Positions 35,223 through 47,528 of a DNA stretch of 64,000 bases are shown in pieces. The stretch comes from Porodaedalea pini (lineage: Eukaryota > Basidiomycota > Agaricomycetes > Hymenochaetales > Hymenochaetaceae). Numbering within the stretch: position 1 is the first letter of the stretch; each line of letters begins with the position of its first letter. The translations under genes were made by a program, and so were the position numbers. The notes under the pieces are model-generated. The model saw only the letters and a list, made by a program, of their open reading frames with translations. It ran no database searches and was not told where the DNA came from. Where the stretch lies: assembly GCA_002794775.1 (NCBI GenBank), contig NBAY01000033.1:372001-436000 (forward strand), given 5' to 3'.

Positions 35223-36558
35223 TCAGGCAGTCGCAGAGGAGTTGGAAGAGGTACCGCGAAGTGCAAAAGAATCTGGTTTGACGAAGATATGTTCTCGATA
35301 CCATTGGAGTTCTATGGTAAGTACGAAATAAGAATGGTGAATGAACAGGACATAGAGTACAGAGGCATCTGGACAAGGAACACAGGTGCTCACCTCGAAT
35401 TGATCCGCGAATATCGTCAAGTGCTCTGCGAGCCCAGAACGAAGCAAATTGAAAGTAAAACATGTCGTCAGTACCACCGAGTATGACTATTGTACCACTT
35501 TGTCTAACCTATGAGCATTGTCTTCTGCGACCATCGGAGGCGCGACCGTGCCATTATACCAGCGACGGCATAATTCCTGACATCCGAGCGTTTTAATCAA
35601 TAGTTCCCGATGATGATATTAACTTTCTAACCTTTATGCTCGAAACGTCTTCAATGGTATTTCATTATCACGATTTATTTTTTTCAAGACTCTGAATAGC
35701 TCACCTACGATTCTGACCACAGATCGTATAAGTAAGGCTCCATTGTCAAAAGGGATCCTCAGGAAGATCTTACCGATAATGAAGATGTTCGAGGAGACGT
35801 GGCATTTGCTCTGCGAGGAACATTCTGTCTACATGCACGGAGTTTCCCGCCAGCACACCGACCCTTTTTTCCGGTATGTATTTGCGGATATAATCGAGAA
35901 CAGCGCTTTCCACGGAGGAAAGTGTGTGCGGCGACTCCAAACACGCTTGCGTAAGTCCCGTCTGTATGATGCGATCCAACTTGAGCTTATGTGTATCAGG
36001 TAGGACAAGTAAAGAATCCAGGTAAACTCACAGAACCATGTTGCCGGGTGCACCACTCGTCCATCCTAGACAAGTGATAGTAAACGAAACAAGAGCGAAG
36101 ATCAGTTCTATGGAGCATGTTACCTGTCAAGCCGCTCCTTGTCGACCTTGACAACAAACTCAATGCCATCATCGACGAGCGCAAGATTTCCATCCGTGAT
36201 CAACACCTAGGAACATCGTATGAGACACTTGTTCTCATGCCGCGAGGAAAACGCAGAACCGTGGTCTACGAGAAAAAACAAAATGACACACTGCAATCTC
36301 CATAATCTCATCCATCCTCGCGTTCAGCCCGGTCATCTCCAGATCTATCCATACCAGAGGTCCTGAATCAAGGTCTAACGTTGGCGAAGATGGAGTCCGA
36401 ACAGCTTGACTGCGATCACGGACGCTCGACGGTGCGGCCGCGGGTTTGGAAGACATATGTAAGATGGGCAAACAACGAACTGAGTTCCGATTGGCTTCGA
36501 ACAACGGGCGAAACTTGGGCGTAGCTTTGAGCCTGGTAGTGGCGACTAGGCGTATCAT
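35223..36558 (-). CDS. REX2: Oligoribonuclease (DEDDh 3'-5' exoribonuclease), mitochondrial type
   Basis: The start is taken at ATG 36558 (MIRLVATTRLKATPKFRP), giving an Arg-rich presequence suited to mitochondrial import. An internal Met (MSSKPAAAPSS) could start a cytosolic or nuclear form. Exo I is WIDLEMTGL (Asp, Glu), Exo II lies in LAGNSVHVDRMFLAEQMP, and Exo III is HRALDDIRGSI (His, Asp), spliced over an intron. The enzyme degrades very short RNAs to nucleotides. The exons include an 8-nt one (35712-35705) and a 17-nt one (35648-35632), which together restore RIVDVSSIKELCRRWY. The C-terminus is VKPDSFALRGTSSNSSATA. All joins are in phase. Confidence 0.92.
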
Positions 36559-37538
36559 GGACAAACGCAAAGGCAGAAATACACTCAAATATATACTTGC
36601 CTAATAAAGCAGGTCACCTTCCTTGTTTGGAGTACTTACCTTAGACTCGGATACAGCTGAAAGCTCGACAATATTTTAGTGTCCGTGAATCATCTTCAAT
36701 TTAGACTCGTACACTGAAGCACATGATTTCACTCACTGAAGAACTTCGGGGATGGTGGAAGCTTTGCAGATCTGCAGGGACTCACATGGAACGAACTTGG
36801 AATGGCAGAAGGAATAGTGTGCGCCGGAAAAATACTGATTCCTGCATGAGAATAGCTCAAATATTGATCCATTTTATGCCATAGATGCTCAAAGAGAACG
36901 GGTTCGGCAGATGGTCATGCCGCTCTACCGACGAAGTCATGATTAGTCCCGATGGTCAATATTAATTAATGACCTAGGTACCGCACTCCGCAGTCAATTT
37001 GTAAATGAAAGAAGACGCGTCTACGCTAAGATAGCGGACCGACGTCGGAGAAGTCATTCAATATGCATTCTATTCAATTGCGCCGCAACTCTAAAACATC
37101 GGAATAATGGGCATGGGACGGGCAGTGACGACAGCGATATACCTGAAAATATAGACGAGAAAGTCCGATTGCAGAAGTAGAAGAACGAAACAGCTTCAAA
37201 GCTATAAAAACAACGACTTGCGAAGCTAAATACGAAAAGCACATTGAATGTGAGGGGAAAACCGTTGTAGGAATGAATCCAGGGGACAGTTTCTACGGAT
37301 CAAGTGTCGGATTGCAGCATGGCGCGTCCGACTGTACATGATAACTTCAATATGAACTGGACACCGGAAAGCAAGGACACCAATAAAAAAATACAGGAGA
37401 TAGACATTCATCCCTCAAAATATTTAGTTGTGCCGGTAGGCTATAATAGAGTAGGTTCGCGTTCGATTTGCGTTTGGGCCGTGAAATGCATGGCGGTCGA
37501 ATAAGATAGCGTGGAAAGCGGGAAAGCTAGTTCGTCGA
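36559..37538. other. Intergenic
   Basis: AT-rich promoter region of REX2 and 3' flank of the TmpA-like gene. No coding evidence. Confidence 0.5.
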
Positions 37539-39915
37539 TCAGAAGTCCCAGAGAGTGCCCTGCAAACGAGAAACGGGCTCAGCTGAGGAGTACGAACGAG
37601 ATTAAGGATGAAACTTACGAAAGCCGGGATGCCTTCCGTCTTGCAACCTTCCATAAGCTCTTGGTTGCCCTGGTAGTTCGACGTAATGAAGACGACCTCA
37701 GCCTTGAAAGAGTAGTACACGTCGCGGACGAGCTTCATCACGTCCGGACGGCCGCCGCGCTGCTTCGAATCCCAGAGACACAGACGCTCAGGCTCTATGT
37801 GCCTGTGAATAAGGCCAGAGATCGTCGGACCGAACGTCTTCTCCTGGTCGCTTCCGATCCAGATGAGATACCAGTTCGGTGACTGAATGCACGTCGAGAG
37901 CGCGGCGCCGAGACCTGTACCGGTGCACACACGAATACCACGCTTGTAGAGCGTCGAAGTATTTGAAACACCGGCGAACTTGAGCCGACGTGTCCAAATG
38001 TGGGTAGGAGGATCGTTGACCAGCGAACGGGTGAAGTCGCCCTGTACACCACAAATAAGGTAGTGGTACTTCGCGTGAGTCCCTTCAGAGATGATACCGA
38101 AAGCGTGGTACTGCATGACGTGTTAGTATTCAATGCACACATAGATGAAGTGATGCACTGCCCACCTCCATGATGGACGAGCGGCTGATACGCGCCAAAA
38201 GGCCTTGCTGCATGCCTCGCTCAAAGCGGAGGACAGCAACTTTTGGCGATGGCTGTTATGACTCGCTCAGTTCAGTTCCATAAACTAAAAGAAGGCATCT
38301 AGTACTCACGATCTCGATGTCAACTTTGACTTCCCGTACTGTGAACCACGGAATAAGGATGAAGACCGTCATTCCAAACACGAACCAGAAATCTTGCTGC
38401 CGGATCATGTGGTTGCCATTCGGGTCCCATTGCTTTGTGTCCGCATCGTAGATGTCACCTATCGCCGCCAAACAGGAGTAGGAAGGACGCCGAAGAAAGA
38501 TATAGAACGTAATTAGAACACTGCGAAGAGCTGCAATCACCGCGCAAGTAATGACTCACCAAGGACAACAAAGACCCACGTACTGCACCGCGAGAAAAGA
38601 AGTAAGAATCAGTAACAATCTTAATCAACGGCATTGGACAAGAGACGATAGACGGTTGAAGAGGTGTGAAGGAATTTGTTAGCGGTGTGGAGACTTACGA
38701 CAGAACACCAAGCCTGTGTGAGAAAACAAAACATATCTTAAGAAATATTTCAAATTGGGTATGCTTTTCGTGGACTTACCAGCCGATGAAACGATGATGA
38801 CGTTCGAAAATGCTGGGAAAAGATGGTAGAATGTCAGCATCTCGTACTGCGTTTCGAAGTGTGAGAATAAATGGTAATTCAATGGGACGCTTAGGCCGCC
38901 TGGTGAAGAAATGCACAGCTCGGTAATCAGAGCGCGCACATATGAGCTGGAGCGTGTTCTCGCCGCGCCAGGGTTTAGTAGGCGCGAGAAAATGAAAAAC
39001 ACGCGCAAGGGAGAGCAGCGCGCAGAAAGAAAGCGTTCCAGCTAAAATGAATTCAGTACTCACTTGTGGTGCGTATTGCGTACCCATGGGAAGGCACTCG
39101 CGATGGAGATCACGATGAAGAGGTTAGTAGTCACTCCAGTGATGAGGATTGCGTCGTGCGTGTTCTTGTGGTTGATGAAGATCAAGACAACACGGAAAAT
39201 AATCCATGCACATCCTGACGTCGCGCAACCACTGTGAATGCCTCCAAGATGTTGCAGAACCGAGGTGCACCCTAAGCGCCACCAAAGCGGAGTCCACTGA
39301 AAGACGGAAGTCAGCAATTGTCTATGCAAGACGATAAATCAATAAGAGTGAAGTATACCTTGGCGAAGCAAGTGTTGATGACAAGGTACAAAAAGCGTCC
39401 GAAAAGCTCGTTGCGTACGAGGATCGCAGTAAGAAGGTTTCCAAGGATGAAGGCACCAGTGTAGTGACGAGGGTATGTCCAGACATTGAGAGCCGCGAGC
39501 AGGAGTCCGACGGCATTCAAAGTAACAACAAACGTAAAGAATTTACTATTGAAATGGAGTTCATCAGTATGCACCTACAGTAAGGAAGTAGAGAAGCCTA
39601 CCGGTACGTGTTGTACCAGAGCTTAAAGCGAACCCATCGGCTTGCACGCTTCCACTTGGCCTTGGGAGGAGTGGGCTTCTTCACGGCAGTAGACACCTCC
39701 TTCGTCACTGTGACGGTCTCATCCTTTTTCTCCGATGCGAATGGTTTCTCATCGGAGGAAGGGAGAGGTGGAGGTAAATCCTTTAGGTCAGCGACAGAGT
39801 TAATCCGAGTAGGCGCCTCCGATCCAGTAGCTGGTGGTGGCGGGAGGTCGACAGCATAGACGTTCTCGGCTACACCACGCTCGGCATCGTTGTGGGCTTG
39901 GTCGCTGTTCATCAT
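37539..39915 (-). CDS. Multi-pass membrane oxidoreductase of the TmpA family
   Basis: The start is ATG 39915 (MMNSDQAHNDAERG). An acidic, Pro-rich cytosolic head of about 100 residues precedes several membrane helices (FTFVVTLNAVGLLLAALNVW, FRVVLIFINHKNTHDAILI, TTNLFIVISIASAF, FWFVFGMTVFILIPWF). The C-terminal half is a soluble FAD/NAD-binding module with GIRVCTGTGLGAALSTCIQ, NWYLIWIGSDQEKTFGP and VFITSNYQGNQELMEGC. It ends with GTLWDF, encoded in a separate last exon (TGA at 37541-37539). This plan matches Aspergillus TmpA, a membrane flavoprotein that regulates asexual development, and the C-terminal part of some NRPS-like proteins. The assignment rests on remembered family features; the substrate is unknown. 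Confidence 0.72.
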
Positions 39916-41003
39916 TGTGAGGAGAGGACCGATGGGGTAAAGAGGGTAACGATGGGGACCTGAGAGGGGGATCGACTCGGAGGAGGGTTTATTAGCGAGA
40001 GGATAAGAGCAATGGGCTAGGTTAGGGAAGGAAGGCGAACGGAGTCGTGGGTAGCCTCCGAGAGTAAACCGAGGTGCTTAAGTACGTGCGGGATTTGGCT
40101 CCGAGGTGTATGCGAGGAGGCATCGCATTCTGGAGTGCGGGTCCATTGATGCGTCTCAGGACACTGTGCTCGTGGAAACGTTATCGGGTCTGACAATCAG
40201 GGCTGTGAATATCAAAGACTGTATAAGGTATAGATAATTACCTCGGTTCTTCCAAACTGCGATAGTACTTTATTATTTATTATTTATGCTTGATGGTGGA
40301 AACGGGAGCGCGGATTCTCCTTTGAGCGTTTGCCAGCAGATCTTCAAGTTGGCTGGCTCTGCCACATTTTCGAGCAAAACGCCAGTGAGTGATCCTTGGG
40401 CAAGACAAGAAGACAAGACTGCTCGTCGCATAAAGGTATAGTGGCGGCAACAGCTCGGGACCGACTGCCACGGTGACATTGTTGCGCCTTCGCTGCATGG
40501 TGGTCGCATTACAAGTGCAGTGCGAGCGAAACGGACAACGCGCGCCGATCAAATTACTTACTCGGGGCTCGGCCAAGTTGGTCGAAAACTTTCACTCGCC
40601 TCTCAACTTATTTTCTCATACGCTAACGGAAGCAAATAAAAAATAGAAAAAATACACGTAAACTTGCTCCATTTCGAACATAGTGACAGAACCCTGCACT
40701 ATTGACGTTCGTCGACAGGTTGTTTGGTGCAGTGTCCTTGTTGAATCTGTCCGAACGATGTTGAAATTAACAAACCTTTGTGGGTAGTACAGTTCAGGGC
40801 CGACATTCTTTTCGTGTGCTGTGCTGCTCTGACTTTGCCGTCTCAAGAAAATTGCCGTACGACTGTCTCGGCACACCATCAAACGTCGGTCTGAAACCAG
40901 TGCCCGAGTCCAAAAGCGGGATAATGTTCAGTATGTTTATCCGGCATAGTTGCAGGTTTATGGAACTGATTTCTCTGGGCGCCTATATTGAGGCTGCGTG
41001 CTA

Positions 41004-41474
41004 TTACACGATGCGGACCATTCCATGGCGAGAAGCTTGAAGGTCGTTCGTCGACTTGGAAGGTGAGGCCTGAGAGCTGGTATCGCTCCCGACGGGCCCG
41101 AATGCTGCTTCTGCTTCGGAAAACGCTTTATTTTGACGAGCGAGAGTCGGATGTATTTTTACGTGTGACTCGCTATATCCTATCGCGTCCACTCCCAGCT
41201 CAACCGATTGGACAACACTCGCTTGATGGACACTATTCTCGAGACGATGGTCTACGGGAAATGCGGAGAATGATCGTCGGACGCTGGATAAAAAAGACAA
41301 CATTGCACTTTCGGAGATTAGAGGAACAACGAAGTTGCGATCCGACCAACGCCAGTGTCTGTCAATTTTCACGGGTATTGGCTTCTGCGATCCAGGATGC
41401 TTCATGACCGTGGAGTGAAAATAACACAGGCACAGTCCCATTGTCGTACTTCCGATATCGGGCTCGGAAGACAT
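41004..41474 (-). CDS. Doubtful open frame, 156 codons
   Basis: It starts MSSEPDIGSTTMGLC and contains a Ser-rich middle. No motif, signal or membrane segment is seen, and an overlapping plus-strand frame of similar length exists. It may be non-coding. Confidence 0.15.
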   Translation of the reverse strand: MSSEPDIGSTTMGLCLCYFHSTVMKHPGSQKPIPVKIDRHWRWSDRNFVVPLISESAMLSFLSSVRRSFSAFPVDHRLENSVHQASVVQSVELGVDAIGYSESHVKIHPTLARQNKAFSEAEAAFGPVGSDTSSQASPSKSTNDLQASRHGMVRIV

Positions 41475-44339
41475 TAGAGCTTGATCAGCAATAAAAAAAA
41501 GCTTTTTGAGCTGATCAGCAGGCGCAGGGCCTCCAGAGAATCACATCTGAGACCCTGAGAGTCCCATTGCATTTCAAGAAGAGAAGCTTTCTTTTGAGTG
41601 AGATCGAGTGGTGAGCTTTCTATCATGCTCATTCATTCGTCCTGCGGAATAATGCGGAACAGTCAAACGTAGAAAGGGATTTTGATTCTACCTTGCCCAG
41701 GGCCAGCGAAACACTCCAATTGAATGCATCAAGAACTACTTTTGAATGGAGCACTCCACGGTGTTTCTTTTCAATACGGCCATCAAATGCGTCCACCTTG
41801 AAGACCAGTCATTCTGCCGGGTAGCGGATGCATATGCTTCTCATCACTTGACTGTTCCACGCTTTCTACACGGTCAACCGGCTCAAGTCTGAGACCTGCA
41901 TCCACGGCAGCGCACAGCACTGAGGCCCGCCTTCGCTGCGCCACTGATTCATCATTCACATACCAACTCGGATTCACCCCACGCACTTGGGGCTTCCACG
42001 AATTCCCATGGTTCGTTTTCTGCCAACACGGTCCGTGTACCGTCCGCAGAGATATTCGCACCGTAATCTCGAGTATTGCTAATATAAGCGTGTGGCTCAG
42101 GCCGCCTGCTTGGGCTTCGTACCTGTTCTGTTCTTCTGCGGAGATAACATATCGACAGATGTCGTGCGAAAAACAAGTTGGCTGTATGGGTTCCAGCGGG
42201 AAAACGACAGATAAAGCGCACGTTGCCGGTGGGGTACATCGTGTCCCTACTTAGTGAGCCATGAGCTCCTTACAGCGGCGAGAGCCGTACTTTTTTTATG
42301 ATCGCTCTAGCAAGGTAGCAAAGACGACATTAAGCGAGCAATGGCTTTGATTTTGATTTTGAAATAAGGAAAACGTCGGCAATTGGTAATCGACAGATAC
42401 AGACGCTAATGCACAAACCGTTGGACTGGGAAATCTCTCCCGCAGGCACCGTTTGCTTCCCATGGACTCGAGCGCACATCTCCACCGGTCTCACACCCAG
42501 GGTAAGGGTCAAAATGTTTCTACTCCAAAGAAAGTGATAGCCTCAGGCCAGAGGCGTTTACATGCCGAATGACGCCACCATGTTACGAGAAGATTGAAAT
42601 ACGAACTCCCGATTCTGTTCCTTATTTCCATGCTAGATTGCACCCTATGCAACAGTCAGCTCGTAGGTGCTGCCGTACTTTTAAGATTCGTGATCCACTA
42701 TACTCATCCATCACTTTAACCTACTAGTGTGTGAGAAGCTCGAGCTATCGAGCTACCGCGGCTCCTCGCCAGTCCTCCCGCATTTCCCAGACTAATCTCA
42801 AGATATGTTTTCAGGGAGAAGCTACTGGTGTCTAGACTGCGGTGAACCACATGCATGCGTATCTGAAACCTAACAAATAGCTTGGGCGTCGGCGTCGGCA
42901 GGCAAAACTTACAGGTCTTTGCTAGGAAGCTCTGAATTCATTCATCAGATAACACTCTCCCCGATTATGCAGTCCGTCTATGTACTTTGACGGCGTTGAT
43001 CGTCTTTTCCGACTTTGGGCCTTCTATAACTTGTGTGCTGCAAAACTATGGTACTTTCTCAAATGTACCGCGCGCGCCTTGCATTCTTGACTTTCGTCCT
43101 TGTCCCTATCTACGTTTCTGTGTTAGTCTATGGTTTCGCTACTTCTAGATCGCGCCCATAGCCGGTGCGTCAGCGGCGACAAAGTTCCTCCGACCATCCA
43201 TTGTATGCATTTTTGCTACCCTATTTGTGTTTCAAATCTGATCAGCAATGCTCAAGATGGACTACCTGTTATTTGACGCGTTGAACGCCAGGTTGTGTCT
43301 TGCTCTCTCTCGCTGTTATACTGCCTTGCAGAAGAAGCCAAGGATCGACCATGCATATGATCGACATGGACTTCCAAAGTCAAAGTTAAAATTCGAAGCA
43401 AAGCCGATCTTGAGGCCGTTCCTCAGAAGCCTCAGAGTCGCGCCCGAGCAGGATATGAAATTCATTTACATTCGGCAAATTGATGTAAGTTTTCTTTCTG
43501 CCGACCGCCGCGTTCCTCGACGGAAGAGCGAGTAGAATGCCTCCTCTTTGTCACCATCTTCACATGTGTAACAGGCTCGTTCCACACCCGCCATCACGGT
43601 GTGCTCAATCGTGCAGAGCACTGCCAAGCCAAGCATAAAACGACGGTTGCATTGATGTACCGCTTGTTGCGTGTGAGCGCGCCATGGCACGGCCGCATGT
43701 CCGACCAACACGGGCTTCACCGTGACATCATCTCACAGCATTGCCTCCCTGGACATCATGCATCACTCGGCCAACCGCGACCCGACGAGGAGGACCTTTT
43801 CCCGATGTCTGTTCGTCATTCCCGCATTACAGCGGGCGATGTATGCCTTGCTGTGCATTCTAATGTATTCTATCCCTGCCGTTATCTCCCGTTTGCGGAT
43901 GCCACTCCTTGTCTTTTTAGCGATCGTGGGCGCCTTTTCATTTAGCGATCGTGGAAGGGTGCGTATGGGCGCGAAATAATACAGTTTCTCCTACGGAGAT
44001 ATTCTACCTGATAATGAGGTCTTGCACTTTAACGTTGATAGATCTAGATATAACATATAGTTCACGAAAACGTTCTTTTTGAGATTACATGGAGAGGAAG
44101 TGCAAGACGCATTGTTGCTTTGTACCTGCATGGGAAGAAGCTTGTTTTCCACTTTTCAATCTTCTGTAGATGCATACTCGATAGAGTTCCTTTAATTTGA
44201 CTGATCTTGAAGCTATACGGAGATAAGCAGCAAAGTATCTCGGGGATGAGATGTCCTTCTTTCTTGATACTTCAATGCTACTGCAGTATGGCATTGGCTT
44301 CCGTTCAGGTCCACAGATTGAAGCAAGGTGGGAACGCAG

Positions 44340-45520
44340 CTCCGGCATGCTTTGTCAGCGTCGGAGGGAAGCAACTTCTTGCTGCGTGCGCCCTGAATGC
44401 GACGGACCGTGCGAGCTGATCTACATCGACGACAGAAACATGCTTGCAACTGGCCTTCTAGACTATCATTTGTGATGAGGTTGCGCGAAGATTGCTCCCG
44501 GGTCCGCATTATTCCCTATCTTCAAGCTATGTACAGGTTGCATCTATTAAAAAAAAAGGTCTGATTGAGTTTTGGAATGCATAGCCGTGGGGACTCGGTA
44601 CATCGGTGAAAAAAGCAGGACCAGATCTACACTTACACTCGGGCGAAGTACTGCATGAGACCGATGCAACTGCTTCCAGGCTTGTACTTTTCCCTAGTCT
44701 TAGCATCGGCGCAAAGAGCTCCTAAGTAAATATAGAAAGCATATTTGTAAGACTCAGTTCGCCTCCGATGCGATACATTCCTTTTGTACTGGAGAAAGAT
44801 GAAGAGTGGAGAGCTGTGGCGCTTGGAGCGGAGCCATGACACGTTTCTGTTTATGGAAGGACGCGTCGTGTCATATTTGTCTCTATTTACGCGTTTCCAG
44901 CACGTGCCCATAAATTACTATGCAATCTCTCTGAGTCTGAACGCAAACTGTCTTCAAACTTCAGCTCGTTGTCGACAAGAAACTGAAATTTCCGATAGAA
45001 GAAGGCATAAATTTCTACAGACGAGACTTTTCCCACCACATAACCCTTCAGCGGCTTGATGTGAACTGCTTTTTCTACCTGCGGAACGACTCCCAAGAAC
45101 GGAGACATTGCTGCACCATTTGAACAGGAAGAAGCCTTTCCTCACAGTTCCGAGACTGCGGTACATTTCTCTTAGTAATCTGTTTACAAAATCTACTTCT
45201 AAGTTCTATAGCTATCACGGACATTAGAGCAATCGAAAGAGTAAACGGCACACCCAATTCCCAAGCTACTGTTCTTCCAACCACTGCGCGTGGTGCTACA
45301 TAGCTAGATACGTGTTCAGTCCTTCTATTCTCCGCCCTACACTCAGCCAAAATGCTTCAGATGAATCTCGAGAGGCAAATGATTTTCACTTGCTTTGCAA
45401 CTTAGATACGGCTGTTTCGCCACGCTTTGTCAGCCACGCGATGTCGAAGGAAACATCACTTCTAGTACAGGCCTTGTCCTGAGCGCGATGCACTGCGCGA
45501 ACTGATCTACAGTAGCAGAA
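44340..45520. repeat. Diverged direct repeat (two copies about 1.1 kb apart)
   Basis: The stretches around 44345-44440 and 45425-45520 share CATGCTTTGTCAG / CACGCTTTGTCAG and then GCGAGCTGATCTACA / GCGAACTGATCTACA with the same spacing and order. The first copy reads CDGPCELIYIDDRNML in one frame. The origin is not recognised. Confidence 0.5.
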
Positions 45521-46141
45521 ACTAGAAGCCCCTACTATACCAGATTCACTGACGGAGGCTAGACAGGGTGACGGTCTCGACTCTCAATGCCGAGCGTTCC
45601 GTAAGAACTTGTTGAAGCTGGCAGGTACATAAAATTGGATCGGGATCGAGTGTTCTGGACATGAGAAAAATATTTTCTACATGTCAAAGAGGAGAATTTT
45701 GAAGCCCTGACACCTCTGACAATGCCGAGGATCCGGCGGAAAGAGAACATTGCATTTGAAGTTCGGAGGTAATTGCCAAGGGGATTAGGATGGTCTGGAC
45801 ATGCAGGGAAGGCATATCTTGAAGATTCTACACACGCCACTAGTACTCAGTCGACATTTACTCTCTGTCCTCAGTTCAGGGCGCACTATCGATTCGGATG
45901 AGCAGCCGGGGGTGAACAACTCAAAGTGATAGCTCACGGTGACGGCATTTCCACAAACGTCAAGCAGGGAAGCCTCCTCAAGGGATTGGAAGGGTTTTGA
46001 CAACCTGAAGCACAACCTCGAAAGAGCTTAAGCCTCTTCGTCTTTCATCTTATCCTGTTTTATAAGCGTTTCATGTTCATGGCGTCAGAACTCGCTGGCG
46101 ATCTACGAGTTTTTCAATCGTCGCCCCTCAAAATTGGTGAG

Positions 46142-46168
46142 TTATTTTATTTTATTTTATTTTATTTT
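46142..46168. repeat. TTTTA microsatellite
   Basis: About five tandem copies of the 5-nt unit lie upstream of the first DUF2945 copy. Confidence 0.75.
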
Positions 46169-46310
46169 CCATGTCATCATTTTTGATGCGCCCCTCGTTT
46201 GAAGCCGCTGGTGAGCCGAGACACATGTAAATTCCGACCACGACCATCCTCTTCACATTTCACCGCAAGCTATCACTTATATTGACACACAACGACAGAA
46301 TAGTAAACAA

Positions 46311-46908
46311 ATGTCTGAAGTTCAGGTAAATCCGGCCCAAATTTTTACATTCAATTGAGTGATTGATCACGAAGCATGGCTGTCCATGATTTCTGACAGG
46401 AAGGGTACCACGTCAAGTAGGCGCCGTTCCACCGAAGTCGGCAAGTAATCATCAGCCTCGTTCATCCCGAGAACACCGAGAACGCCGAGTGACAGCGAAA
46501 CGCAAACATACGAACTCAACGTCGATTAATATTCTGACTTGAATTTTCCGGATGCAGCCGACCCAAAGAGCCCAAAGAGCAGTGGATGGGCGGGGTGAAG
46601 GCAGTCCACGAAAGGCCGAAGAAGAAAGACACTGGGATAAGGATATTTATCGTTCCTGCGCAAGATCTCTTGCTCACGAACTGGCTTTGATTTACTGATC
46701 GGCCTATTCCGATCGCGATGACTGACGCCTCTGGGGCTTCACTTCAATAGCATAAGACGTACACGATCGAGAACGACAACACGGGGAAGGAGCCGACGTA
46801 TGGCGTGCATATATCTTCCTTGTTTTCAGCAATAGATATGTGCGTACTGACACACGGATCATGAGCGGCAATGGCACATTACATAGTTACAGAGAAATGG
46901 ACGAGTGA
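46311..46908 (+). pseudogene. Dead tandem copy of the Hva1-TUDOR (DUF2945) gene
   Basis: This copy parallels the gene at 47529 exon by exon. It starts MSEVQ with a standard GT donor at 46326. Exon 2 reads EGYHVK, then TAG, then APFHRS, where the intact copy has EGDHVKYAPYHQ. Exon 3 (DPKSPKSS) is frameshifted and soon stops. Exon 4 still reads HKTYTIENDNTGKEPTY. The end is reduced to about EKWTS. Similarity extends about 150 bp upstream of the ATG, so the promoter was duplicated as well. Confidence 0.85.
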
Positions 46909-47528
46909 TCAAGAAGTGAAAGTTTGACGTTTTCGAGATACTAGTACTGATGCTTGAGAGAAGTCAAAGAACATCGTCACTAATTTGAATGAGAAGCGAG
47001 ATGGGGTTCCATCTAGTAAAATCCTTGGGCGAGACAATGCATACGGTCTCTGCAATGGGTAAAAGTCGACGAATTGTGGTCACATACTTCTGTGTACATG
47101 CCTACAATTGTTACAACAAAGTCTCGGAATGAGAACCGCCTCAGAGAAATCCGTGCAAACGCAGATTTATCTCAGCACTTACCCCAGCGAGCCCGACTAA
47201 CCTCGATGGCCCATACCCAGGTGTCGCCCACTTATCATAGTCTACCGCCTCACAGTTCTTTGTCTCATTGTATGAGAAAGTCTGCAAGTTATCCGTCCCC
47301 TCAGGTCAGTTGTCGCGATTAATATTGTCGATTTCCCATTTCTGGAAAATGGCAAATTAGCGTTTTACCTTTTTGCATGACATCACTTTTGACGCGCCTT
47401 TTATTTGAATCCGCTCCCGAGCCGGGACGTCTTCACCTCGTCTTGAAGTCCGACCATAACTATCCTCTTCACCTTTCACTATATACCACCACCAACCTGA
47501 ACACCCACCTCTCACTAGTAGAACAAGA

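Larger units (their letters stand above)
39916..46310. other. Gene-poor 6.4-kb tract with degenerate sequence
   Basis: No gene here shows a recognisable domain and good splice logic. The longest open frames are 41004-41474 (minus, 156 codons), 40988-41407 (plus, overlapping it) and 43248-43535 (plus). A partly protein-like minus-strand stretch runs at 42239-41952 and another at 45108-44887 (VEKAVHIKPLKGYVVGK). Two related segments occur near 44340-44440 and 45410-45520. The GATCGTGG unit TTTAGCGATCGTGG is repeated at about 43917 and 43942. The tract is best read as old duplicated and decayed DNA. Confidence 0.5.

Noticed and set aside
41420..41520. TGATCA-containing short palindromes around an A-run
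   Set aside because: The inverted parts are about 10-12 bp and interrupted; too weak to call a hairpin or terminator.
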